Shown: piece by piece, positions 1-5,903 of the stretch
How positions within the stretch are numbered: position 1 is the first letter of the stretch
Layout of the letters: each line of letters begins with the position of its first letter
Source: JBLNBU01 sp050260215
Lineage (GTDB): Bacteria; Pseudomonadota; Alphaproteobacteria; Rhodospirillales; Magnetospirillaceae
Assembly (NCBI GenBank): GCA_050260215.1
Contig: JBLNBU010000171.1
Span: 1 to 8,361 of the forward strand
DNA length: 8,361 nucleotides
Direction: 5' to 3'
Translations under genes and position numbers: made by a program
Notes under the pieces: model-generated
What the model was told of the DNA's origin: nothing
Database searches by the model: none
What the model saw: the letters and a program-made list of their open reading frames with translations, nothing else

Positions 1-201
1 CTTCGCGGTCTTGGTGCGCTTGGCCGCCCAGTAGGTGATGCCCAGCGTGATGCCGACGAACAGCACGAACATGATAATGGCGTGCCAGTTGGTGGCCTGC
101 TTCTCGGCGTTTTCGACGGCGCCGGCGGCGAAGGCCGATTGGGCGAGCAGCAGCTGGCCGGTGGCCAGGGCAGTCGCCAGGGTTGTCTTGAACGTCTTCA
201 T
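1..201 (-). CDS. actP: Cation/acetate symporter ActP, N-terminal 67 residues (runs off the window)
   Basis: This is the 5' end of a sodium:solute symporter family permease that imports acetate and other short monocarboxylates across the inner membrane. Residues 1-25 form a cleavable-looking signal peptide ending SAFA, followed by a short linker and the diagnostic start of the first membrane span (residues 38-58, with TNWHAIIMF and LGITYWAAKRT). From memory this closely matches the E. coli ActP segment QPTNWQAIIMF...LGITYWASKR. The ATG at 199-201 overlaps the stop of the upstream DUF485 gene in an ATGA junction, which fixes the start and implies translational coupling. The remaining roughly 480 residues lie beyond the left edge. 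The family is well supported by the motif and the DUF485 neighbour; acetate as the exact substrate is inferred from family knowledge. Confidence 0.9.
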   Translation of the reverse strand, partial: MKTFKTTLATALATGQLLLAQSAFAAGAVENAEKQATNWHAIIMFVLFVGITLGITYWAAKRTKTAK

Positions 202-527
202 CGGCCCGCTTCCTCGATGATCTGGCGATTGAGTTCGTCGAACTCGCCGTTGGCGCGCCGGACATAGATGCCGGTCAGCAGGATGGAGGCGAGAATGACG
301 CCCACGCCGATGGGGAAGCCGATGGTGGTGACGCTGCCCTGAGAGAGCGGCTGAGCCAGGAAGCTCTTGTCATAGGCAATCAGCAAGACAAAGCCGAAAT
401 AGATGGCGAACATGATGACCGTCAGCGTCCACGAGAACGCGGTCCGCCGGCTGACGAGTGCGTGAAATTTTGGATTGTCGGCTATTCGCCGAGCCATGTC
501 CGGCGCTGTAGTATTCATCGCTGCCAC
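198..527 (-). CDS. DUF485 membrane protein (YjcH-like) paired with ActP
   Basis: A small inner-membrane protein of about 106-109 residues with two membrane spans (roughly residues 27-49 and 63-85 counted from the ATG), a charged N-terminus with the DUF485-typical element NPKFHALVSRRTAFSW, and a C-terminal element YVRRANGEFDELNRQI. DUF485 proteins are classically encoded immediately before actP; the precise function is unknown, though a role in permease assembly or activity is often assumed. Two starts are possible: ATG at 516-518, or GTG at 525-527, three codons upstream. A strong Shine-Dalgarno-like AAGGGAGG ends about 5 bases before the GTG and 14 before the ATG, so GTG is preferred here. 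The reading frame stays open to 755 upstream but has no family-like sequence there. The stop overlaps the actP start by 4 bases. Confidence 0.88.
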   Translation of the reverse strand: MAAMNTTAPDMARRIADNPKFHALVSRRTAFSWTLTVIMFAIYFGFVLLIAYDKSFLAQPLSQGSVTTIGFPIGVGVILASILLTGIYVRRANGEFDELNRQIIEEAGR

Positions 528-702
528 GTTGCCCTCCCTTGTTGTTTTCCCGGCGACCTCGATGGCCGCCGAAGTTTGTCCCCGACCGCCCAGATTTAGA
601 CGGAGCAGTTCATACGACACCCTATAGGAGGAAGATTGCGCCCAGATGACGGTTGCATTAACTCGGCGCCCGCCCATGGCCGCCCCCGAGGCGAGCGGTC
701 GA

Positions 703-2049
703 TCAACGGCCAGGGTGACAGCGATCCGTCTGGTCGAGCGCCCCAGGTTTCGCATCCGCGATGAGCCGAGATCCGCTCTCGTAGGTGAGATACCGCCACA
801 GCCATTTCAGGCTGACGGCCAGGCGGTTCTCGACACCCACGAGCAGGTAGACATGGACGACAGCCCAGAGCAGCCAGGCGAGCCACCCTTTTAGCCGGCG
901 CCTACCGAAGTCGAACACCGCCGCACTGCGACCGATGATGGCGGCATTGCCCCGATCCCGGTAACGAAACGGCGGCATCGGGGTTCCATGCAGGAGGCTG
1001 GCTGCAAGCGCTTGCCCGAGATGATTGCCCTGCTGCTTGGCTACCTGTGCCAGTCCCGGCAACGCCTGCCCATTACGGTCGAGAAACAGCGCAGTGTCAC
1101 CGAGTGCGTAGACCCCTGCGCAGGCGGGAACGGAAAGGTCGTTATCGACCCGGATGCGGCCGGCCCGATCCGCCTCGACTTGCAGCCAGCGCGCGGCGGG
1201 CGACGCCCGGACGCCGGCCGCCCAGATGACCGTTCCCGCGGGTATTTCCTGCCCGCCCACGGTTACGCCATCGGCCCCGATCCGTTCGACGCCCTGACCG
1301 AGAAGGATGGTGATGCCCAGGCGTTGCAGTTCTCCCCTGGCATAATCGGAAAGCGCCTCCGGAAAGGTGGGAAGCAACCTCTGGCCGGCTTCGATCAGCA
1401 CGATCCTGGCCATACGCGGATCGATGCGCCGAAAATCCCGGGCCAAGGTGAAACGTGCTAATTCGGCGACAGCGCCGGCCAGTTCCACCCCGGTCGGACC
1501 GCCGCCGACAATGACCGTCGTCATCAATCGGACCCGTTGTACCTCGTCCGGGCAGATCTCCGCCTGTTCGAATGCCATCAGCAGGCGTGTACGGACAATG
1601 CGGGCGTCTTCAATGGTTTTAAGGGCTGGAGCCACGTCCGCCCACTGCTCATGTCCGAAATAGTTCTGGGTCGACCCTGTGGCCAGGACCAGCCGGTCGT
1701 AGGGAAGGAAGCCGCCGTCGGCCAATTTGACCCTGCGCTGTCCGGCGTCGACCGCAGCGACTTCGCCGAGCACGACGTCGACGTTGTGGTACCGATTGAG
1801 GACCCGTCGGATCGGCTCGGCAATATCGGCAGGGGCCAGGGCGGTAGTTGCCACCTGATAAAGCAGGGGGACGAACAAATGATAGTTCTGCCGGTCCACC
1901 ACGGTGACCCGCACAGTGCTCCCCCCAAGCGCCTGCGCACAGGCCAAGCCGCCGAAGCCGGCTCCGACGATCACCACATGCGGCCGCTCGCCAACCGGAG
2001 TCGGGGTTCGGTTGACCTCATCTTCGCTGACCGCCGATGGATCGATCAT
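703..2049 (-). CDS. ndh: Type II NADH dehydrogenase (NDH-2), FAD-dependent NADH:quinone oxidoreductase
   Basis: Single-subunit, non-proton-pumping enzyme that oxidises NADH and reduces membrane quinone at the inner face of the membrane. The 448-residue protein has the usual family length. Visible landmarks are an FAD-binding GAGFGG (29-34) with acidic D52 ending the second strand (VTVVDR), the LATGS turn (122-126), a second dinucleotide fold VIVGGGPTGVELAG (179-192) for NADH, the C-terminal FAD contact ALGD (315-318), and the NDH-2 quinone-site signature AQVAKQQG (334-341). The C-terminal stretch 386-430, rich in Trp, Leu and Arg, fits the amphipathic membrane anchor. The N-terminus is about 22 residues longer than a minimal enzyme and the Shine-Dalgarno is poor (AAGGTG about 11 bases upstream), so the start is less certain. 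It is separated by about 150 bases from the upstream operon and 175 from the downstream DUF485 gene, so it is probably transcribed on its own. Confidence 0.9.
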   Translation of the reverse strand: MIDPSAVSEDEVNRTPTPVGERPHVVIVGAGFGGLACAQALGGSTVRVTVVDRQNYHLFVPLLYQVATTALAPADIAEPIRRVLNRYHNVDVVLGEVAAVDAGQRRVKLADGGFLPYDRLVLATGSTQNYFGHEQWADVAPALKTIEDARIVRTRLLMAFEQAEICPDEVQRVRLMTTVIVGGGPTGVELAGAVAELARFTLARDFRRIDPRMARIVLIEAGQRLLPTFPEALSDYARGELQRLGITILLGQGVERIGADGVTVGGQEIPAGTVIWAAGVRASPAARWLQVEADRAGRIRVDNDLSVPACAGVYALGDTALFLDRNGQALPGLAQVAKQQGNHLGQALAASLLHGTPMPPFRYRDRGNAAIIGRSAAVFDFGRRRLKGWLAWLLWAVVHVYLLVGVENRLAVSLKWLWRYLTYESGSRLIADAKPGALDQTDRCHPGR

Positions 2050-2201
2050 GGCGATGCATCACCTTCACTTGAGATGGGCACGAGCGAGTGTCGATGCGGG
2101 ACGAGGTCGCATTTTCGGCGCCGGGTTCCCCGGAACTGGGCGGAGCCTGTTGAGCGTCGTCCACCAGAGGCGAATCACCGCCTACTTGCTGCCGGCCGCG
2201 A

Positions 2202-2945
2202 TCACATCCGCTCCTTGATCCCCGCCCGGACCAGCCACCAGTTGACCGGGTACGCCGTGGCGAACCCCCATACCATGGCCAGCTGCATCATCGCCCAGAA
2301 CTCGAAACTGGCAACCTCCAGCCGGGCTCCAAGGATGTGGCGGAACAGGTAGAAGTTGGCGAAGGCCATGAAGCCGTACATCCCCACCTGCCAGGCGGTC
2401 AGCGACAGCGCGTCGGCCTGGACAGCCCGAAGAATGCCTTCCCGCCAGCCAAGGTGGCGCATGGGCACGATGGTGAAATACTGGAACAGGATGCCGAAGG
2501 CGAAGGCCAGCACATAGTCCAGCACCCACACGGCGAAGACCTTCTCGGAAAATGCCCACCCCCAGCCGAACCAGGTGGCCACGGCGGGCACGGCAAAAGC
2601 CAGCCACTCGGCGCAGATGTCGCCCAGGGTGCAGCCGCTGCCGCAATGGGTGGCCGACTTGGCGACCGCCACCGGAAGGGCCACCGTGTGCTTGTCGGTC
2701 GCGCGTCCGTAGCGAAAATACGCCCACAGCGCGACCAGCGAGCCGAACAGGGAGGTGACGGGCCAGACGACGTTCATTACCCCCATCCGCTGCGGGTGGC
2801 GCACTTCGTCGACAACGACCACCAACGCGCAGGCGGCGGCCACCGCCAGGCTGGCGATCGAGGCCAGGTGCAGCCACAAGGGAATCACGGCCGATCCCGG
2901 CCGGGCCGGCGGTCGGCCACGCTTCCGTCCTCGGACTGCTGCCAT
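2202..2945 (-). CDS. DUF4396 domain integral membrane protein
   Basis: Inner-membrane protein of 247 residues with about five or six membrane spans (roughly 20-45, 55-77, 113-130, 140-163, 180-203, 214-236). It carries the features I associate with DUF4396: a conserved HCGSGCTLGD element at 100-109 and a C-terminal block FWAMMQLAMVWGFATAYPVN with WWLVRAGIKERM. The function of the domain is not known; the His/Cys cluster suggests metal or redox chemistry, but that is inference. The first 18 residues are strongly basic (RGRKRGRPPARPG) and cytosolic. The ATG at 2943-2945 is preceded by AAGGAGGAGAAGGG. It is the last gene of the operon, 63 bases after the molybdoenzyme. A long open frame in the same DNA (2182-3492, minus) is a high-GC shadow. 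Confidence 0.85.
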   Translation of the reverse strand: MAAVRGRKRGRPPARPGSAVIPLWLHLASIASLAVAAACALVVVVDEVRHPQRMGVMNVVWPVTSLFGSLVALWAYFRYGRATDKHTVALPVAVAKSATHCGSGCTLGDICAEWLAFAVPAVATWFGWGWAFSEKVFAVWVLDYVLAFAFGILFQYFTIVPMRHLGWREGILRAVQADALSLTAWQVGMYGFMAFANFYLFRHILGARLEVASFEFWAMMQLAMVWGFATAYPVNWWLVRAGIKERM

Positions 2946-3008
2946 GCCATCCCTTCTCCTCCTTCGCCGACCAACAGCGGCGGCGCACGACAGGTTCTCC
3001 CTCGGCGT

Positions 3009-3767
3009 TCAAATGCCCGCATACCACTCGTATCCGCGATCCTCCCAGTACCCGCCGCGACCGCCGCCAAAGCCGTCCAGGCGGTCGGTCGCCTCGATGG
3101 CCATCACATACTTGGCCATCTTGTAGCCGAGCTGTCGCTCGACCCTGAGACGCAAGGGGGCGCCGTGGCGGACGGGCAGGTCGGCGCCGTTCATGCCATA
3201 GGCCAGGATGGTCTGGGGGTGCAGGGCGTCGGCCATGCCGATGCTCTCGTAGTAGCGATCGGTGCCCCCGTCCATCGTATCGGCACAGTGGAAGACGACG
3301 AAGCGGGCCTGGGGCCGCACCCCCACCCTGGCCAGCAGCGCGGCCAGCGGCACCCCGGTCCACTTGCCGATGCAGCTCCACCCCTCGACGCAGTCGTGGC
3401 GGGTGATCTGGGTACGCGCGGGCATGGCGCGCAGTTCGTCCAAAGTGAACAACCCAGGCCGTTCGACCAGCCCGCCCACCCGCAGCCGCCAATCGTGGAA
3501 GCCGCCTTCGGCCAGCCGGCGATAGTCCGGATCGGACGGTTTGGTGCTGCCGTTGGCGCGGAAGTGCGGCGAGATGTCGGACTCGGCGTATTCGGGCGCC
3601 AGCCGCTGCGGCAGTGCACTGCGGTGCAGCCAGCGGTCCAGCCCCTCGGGAACGGACAGCAGCCGCTGCAGCCAGGGCTGCTCGGACAGCTTGTCGCAGC
3701 CGCCCAGCGCCAGCGCCCCCAGCCCGGCGGCCAGCCGCCCGAGCAGACGTCTGCGGTCAAGGCCCAT
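3009..3767 (-). CDS. Molybdopterin-dependent oxidoreductase, sulfite oxidase family, Tat-exported
   Basis: A 252-residue protein with a sulfite-oxidase/YedY-type molybdopterin domain. The catalytic-type Cys is C126 in HDCVEGWSCIGKWTGVPL, the element that ligates Mo in this family; a second Cys (C132) follows six residues later. Further family elements are VVFHCADTMDGG (157-168), ILAYGMNGADLPVRHGAPLR (187-206) and LGYKMAKYVMAIE (213-225), the last matching the family's YGYK-like cofactor contact. The N-terminus has a twin-arginine run (RRR, 5-7), a hydrophobic core and LGGC (21-24), a plausible though imperfect lipobox, so the enzyme may be a Tat-exported lipoprotein facing the periplasm. A strong GAGGAGG (3774-3780) lies 6 bases before the ATG. 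The start overlaps the end of the cytochrome b gene by 11 bases, implying coupled translation and a two-protein complex. The substrate is unknown; sulfite, methionine sulfoxide or another oxyanion are all possible. Confidence 0.88.
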   Translation of the reverse strand: MGLDRRRLLGRLAAGLGALALGGCDKLSEQPWLQRLLSVPEGLDRWLHRSALPQRLAPEYAESDISPHFRANGSTKPSDPDYRRLAEGGFHDWRLRVGGLVERPGLFTLDELRAMPARTQITRHDCVEGWSCIGKWTGVPLAALLARVGVRPQARFVVFHCADTMDGGTDRYYESIGMADALHPQTILAYGMNGADLPVRHGAPLRLRVERQLGYKMAKYVMAIEATDRLDGFGGGRGGYWEDRGYEWYAGI

Positions 3768-4548
3768 GGCCGTCCTCCTCGATCTCGTAGCGGCCCGAAA
3801 TCATCGAGCGCAGGTTGTTCCACAGCCCCGACAGCGCCACCATCGCCAGGTGAACCGCCACGAACAGCACGAGCGCCAGCGCGCACAGGAAGTGGACCGA
3901 GCGGGCCGACTGCCGGCCCAGCGACACCAGCACCGGAGCGACGCTGTCCAGGTTGGGCGACATCGCCATGCCGGCCAGCGCCACCAGCGGCAGCACCGCG
4001 AACACCACCGCCAGATAGGCCAGCTTCTGCAGGACGTTGTAGTGCCGCGCCTCATCCCCCTTGGGGAAGCGCAGGCGCAGGTGGTCCCAAACGGTTCGCG
4101 GAAAGTTGGAAAGCTGCCTGCGGGTCGGCAGCAGGTCGCGGCGGAAATGGCCGCGGACCAGGCCGGTCGTCAGGTACACCAGCCCGTTGGCCACGAACAG
4201 CCAGGCGAAGAAGAAGTGCCAGCGCCGCCCCATGGCCAGCCACTGCGGCCCCGGCAGGGTGGCCCAGGCGGGGAAGGCGCGCTCTTCCCAGTCGCCCGAC
4301 ACGCCCAGTACCCCGGTGGTGTTGAAGGCGTGGCCGAACAAGGCGGTGGTGCCCCTGACGGCGCCCGTGTCGTCCATCTCGGCGCCGATCGCCAGCCATG
4401 GACGCTGGAAATCGGACGCCTGCCCCCAATACAGGGCCGGATGGGCGTTGAAGATCTGCAGCCCGCTCATCAGCAGGCCGGTCAGGGCGACCACATTGAT
4501 CCAGTGGGTGACACGGACTACCGCCGAGTGGCGCTCGATGAGCCGCAC
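3757..4548 (-). CDS. Cytochrome b (cytochrome b561/b6-like), membrane partner of the molybdoenzyme
   Basis: A 263-residue multi-span haem protein of the bacterial cytochrome b561 / thiosulfate-reductase cytochrome b type. Candidate haem ligands are histidines at helix positions: H15 in the opening RVTHWINVV element, H111 in RRWHFFFAW, and H219 and H233 in SVHFLCALALVLFVAVHLAM, consistent with two b haems. Hydrophobic spans lie around 13-33, 108-130, 172-196 and 215-240. A long non-membrane segment (about 34-107) between the first two spans has the usual family size. It would carry electrons between quinol and the periplasmic molybdoenzyme, whose gene overlaps its 3' end by 11 bases. The start is GTG (4546-4548), chosen because GGGAGG (4554-4559) lies 5 bases upstream and the haem-ligand helix begins directly. 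It follows the repeat-protein gene by 60 bases. Confidence 0.87.
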   Translation of the reverse strand: MRLIERHSAVVRVTHWINVVALTGLLMSGLQIFNAHPALYWGQASDFQRPWLAIGAEMDDTGAVRGTTALFGHAFNTTGVLGVSGDWEERAFPAWATLPGPQWLAMGRRWHFFFAWLFVANGLVYLTTGLVRGHFRRDLLPTRRQLSNFPRTVWDHLRLRFPKGDEARHYNVLQKLAYLAVVFAVLPLVALAGMAMSPNLDSVAPVLVSLGRQSARSVHFLCALALVLFVAVHLAMVALSGLWNNLRSMISGRYEIEEDGHGP

Positions 4549-4608
4549 TGCCGCCTCCCGTTGCCGTCCCCGGAACCAAGGCCTGGCTGCCCCGCTTGTT
4601 CCCGCCCC

Positions 4609-4848
4609 CTACTTCTTGGTGTCCATGGGCTTGGACATCTTGTCCGCGGCCTTGTCCATCTTGGTCTCGTCCATGGCCTTGCCGGCCGCCGGCTTCTCCA
4701 TGGGCTTGTCCATCTTCTTGTCCATGGCGGCCTTGTCGGCCATCGCCTTGTCGGCCATCGGGGGTGCCATCTTGTCCTGGGCGGCCGCGGCCCACGAGCC
4801 CGACATCAGCATGGCGGCGGCAAGGGCGATCAGGGGGGAAGTACGCAT
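4609..4848 (-). CDS. Small secreted Met/Lys/Asp pentapeptide-repeat protein (MXKDX-like)
   Basis: A 79-residue protein with a cleavable signal peptide (MRTSPLIALAAAMLMSGSWA, then AAAQ), followed by a mature part made almost wholly of imperfect five-residue units rich in Met, Lys, Asp and Ala (MADKA, MADKA, AMDKK, MDKPM and similar). Signal peptide plus about ten such units resembles the family annotated as pentapeptide MXKDX repeat proteins; here Asp usually precedes Lys, so membership is by pattern, not proof. The function is unknown. A Met-rich, charged periplasmic peptide could bind metal or serve as an oxidation-sensitive Met reservoir, but that is speculation. The ATG (4846-4848) is preceded by GGAG at 7 bases. 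It is the first gene of the operon, next to the divergent LysR promoter. Translation from further upstream is possible in-frame but would bury the signal peptide. Confidence 0.8.
   Translation of the reverse strand: MRTSPLIALAAAMLMSGSWAAAAQDKMAPPMADKAMADKAAMDKKMDKPMEKPAAGKAMDETKMDKAADKMSKPMDTKK
4731..4760 (-). repeat. Perfect 15-bp tandem duplication inside the repeat-protein gene
   Basis: Two identical adjacent 15-base units, 4731-4745 and 4746-4760 (CCTTGTCGGCCATCG on the plus strand), encode consecutive MADKA-type pentapeptides. Flanking units are degenerate versions of the same motif, which suggests growth of the coding repeat by slippage or unequal exchange in steps of five codons. Confidence 0.9.
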
Positions 4849-4866
4849 GGGACGTCTCCGTTTCGA

Positions 4867-4886
4867 GAACCGCCCGGAACCGCCCG
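4867..4886. repeat. 10-bp tandem repeat in the leader of the redox operon
   Basis: GAACCGCCCG occurs twice back to back (4867-4876 and 4877-4886), about 20 bases upstream of the repeat-protein start codon on the minus strand. It could be part of the 5' untranslated region. A role is not evident, but an exact tandem copy in a 158-base regulatory region is worth recording. Confidence 0.7.
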
Positions 4887-4944
4887 GGCGCAATTGGCAC
4901 GGTGAAGTCTGGCACGGCGACGACCGGGCTGTGAAATTCGCCCC

Positions 4945-4963
4945 GGTTATGGTTTCAATAACC
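4945..4963. promoter_or_regulatory. Probable LysR-type operator in the divergent promoter region
   Basis: GGTTAT (4945-4950) and ATAACC (4958-4963) form a perfect 6-bp inverted repeat separated by seven bases, and contain T-N11-A (T4948 to A4960), the classic geometry of a LysR-family binding box. The site sits between the divergent LysR gene (start 5007) and the redox operon (start 4848), 43 bases from the lysR start, where autoregulatory LysR sites usually lie. It is the only clear A/T-richer dyad in this region. That this LysR binds it is inference. Confidence 0.7.
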
Positions 4964-5006
4964 AACGGTAATCGCGCTTAAGGCCTGGCGCCCGGAGAGC
5001 CTGCCC

Positions 5007-5903
5007 TTGGAACTGCATCAGGTTCGCTATTTCCTGGCGCTTGCCGACTGCCTGAACTTCACCCGGGCGGCCGAAGGCTGCGGCGTGACCCAGCCCGCTT
5101 TGACCAAGGCCATCCGCAAGCTGGAGGACGAGGTCGGCGGCCAACTGTTCCGCCGCGAGCGGGGACTGACCCACCTGACCGACCTGGGCGCGCTGCTGCG
5201 CCCGCATTTCGACGCCATCATGCAGGCCAGCGAACTGGCGCGGCTGGAGGCGGCGGGGTGGCGCCGGCTGGACAAGGCGCCGGTCCGGCTGGGGGTGATG
5301 TGCACCATCGGGCCGATGCGGATGGTGCCGTTCTTCCGCCGACTGCGCCGCGAGGTCCCCGCCCTCGAGATGGCCGTCACCGATGCTCCGGGTGCCGACC
5401 TGGTGCGGCGCCTGATGGAAGGCGACCTCGACGTCGCCTTCATCGGGCTGCCCAGCCTGCCCGAGCGGCTGGACCGCCGCCCGCTCTACCGCGAGCGCTT
5501 CACCGTCGCCTTTGCCGCCGGACATCGCTTCGAGGCAATGGACGTGGTGCCGCTCGCCGAGCTCGATACCGAGAACTACCTCAACCGGGTGAATTGCGAA
5601 TATCCCGACCACTTTGCCGCGCTTGGCATTCCCGATCCATCGGCCAACGCCCGGGTGTGTTACGCGTCCGAGCGCGAGGACTGGATCCAGGCGATGATCC
5701 TGGCCGGGCTGGGCTGCGCGGTGATGCCCGAGTTCCTGCCCATGCTGCCCGGCATCGCAACCCGCCCGCTGGTCGAGCCCGAGATCAGCCGCGAAATCTG
5801 CCTGGTGACCGTAGCGGGCCGCCAGTTCTCGCCGGCGCTGAAGGCCTTCGTCGGCCTCGCCCGCCGCCACCCGTGGGGAGGACAGCCGCCATGCCCGTCG
5901 TGA
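5007..5903 (+). CDS. LysR-family transcriptional regulator
   Basis: A 298-residue LysR-type regulator of normal family length. Residues 1-60 form the winged helix-turn-helix (ELHQVRYFLALADCLNFTRAA, then VTQPALTKAIRKLEDEVGGQLFRRE), followed by the linker helix (about 60-90) and a periplasmic-binding-protein-like effector domain beginning at APVRLGVMCTIGP (about 90) and containing the GDLDVAFIGLP element typical of these domains. The start is TTG (5007-5009), chosen because GGAGAG (4994-4999) lies 7 bases upstream and the translation begins with the canonical MELHQVRYF. It is divergent from the repeat-protein/cytochrome b/molybdoenzyme/DUF4396 operon across 158 bases that contain a LysR-type dyad, so it probably controls that operon and itself. 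Its 3' end overlaps the FecR-domain gene by 13 bases. The inducer is unknown; the HTH and effector domains resemble the OxyR/CynR-like group only in a general way. Confidence 0.92.
   Translation: MELHQVRYFLALADCLNFTRAAEGCGVTQPALTKAIRKLEDEVGGQLFRRERGLTHLTDLGALLRPHFDAIMQASELARLEAAGWRRLDKAPVRLGVMCTIGPMRMVPFFRRLRREVPALEMAVTDAPGADLVRRLMEGDLDVAFIGLPSLPERLDRRPLYRERFTVAFAAGHRFEAMDVVPLAELDTENYLNRVNCEYPDHFAALGIPDPSANARVCYASEREDWIQAMILAGLGCAVMPEFLPMLPGIATRPLVEPEISREICLVTVAGRQFSPALKAFVGLARRHPWGGQPPCPS

Noticed and set aside
2115..2140. Hairpin (GTTC-CCCG-GAAC with partial extension) between the redox operon and ndh as a terminator
   Set aside because: The stem is short with a mismatch and there is no T-run in the direction of transcription.
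2182..3492. Minus-strand open frame of 436 codons across the molybdoenzyme and DUF4396 genes
   Set aside because: Out of frame with both recognised proteins and rich in Arg/Gly/Ala with no family features; shadow.
2337..4325. Very long plus-strand open frame (662 codons)
   Set aside because: It runs antisense to three well-supported genes (DUF4396, molybdoenzyme, cytochrome b), has low-complexity Pro/Gly/Arg/Gln-rich translation and no domain; it is a high-GC shadow.
4616..4765. Repeated CTTGTCCAT-like words as a CRISPR or intergenic repeat array
   Set aside because: The periodicity is a multiple of codons within an open frame that has a signal peptide; it is a protein-coding repeat.
3541..4905. 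Plus-strand open frame of 454 codons
   Set aside because: Antisense to the molybdoenzyme, cytochrome b and repeat-protein genes; His/Gln/Arg-rich low-complexity translation typical of shadows.
4947..5870. Minus-strand open frame of 307 codons opposite lysR
   Set aside because: The plus-strand LysR has a complete, canonical domain structure and a Shine-Dalgarno; the antisense frame has none.
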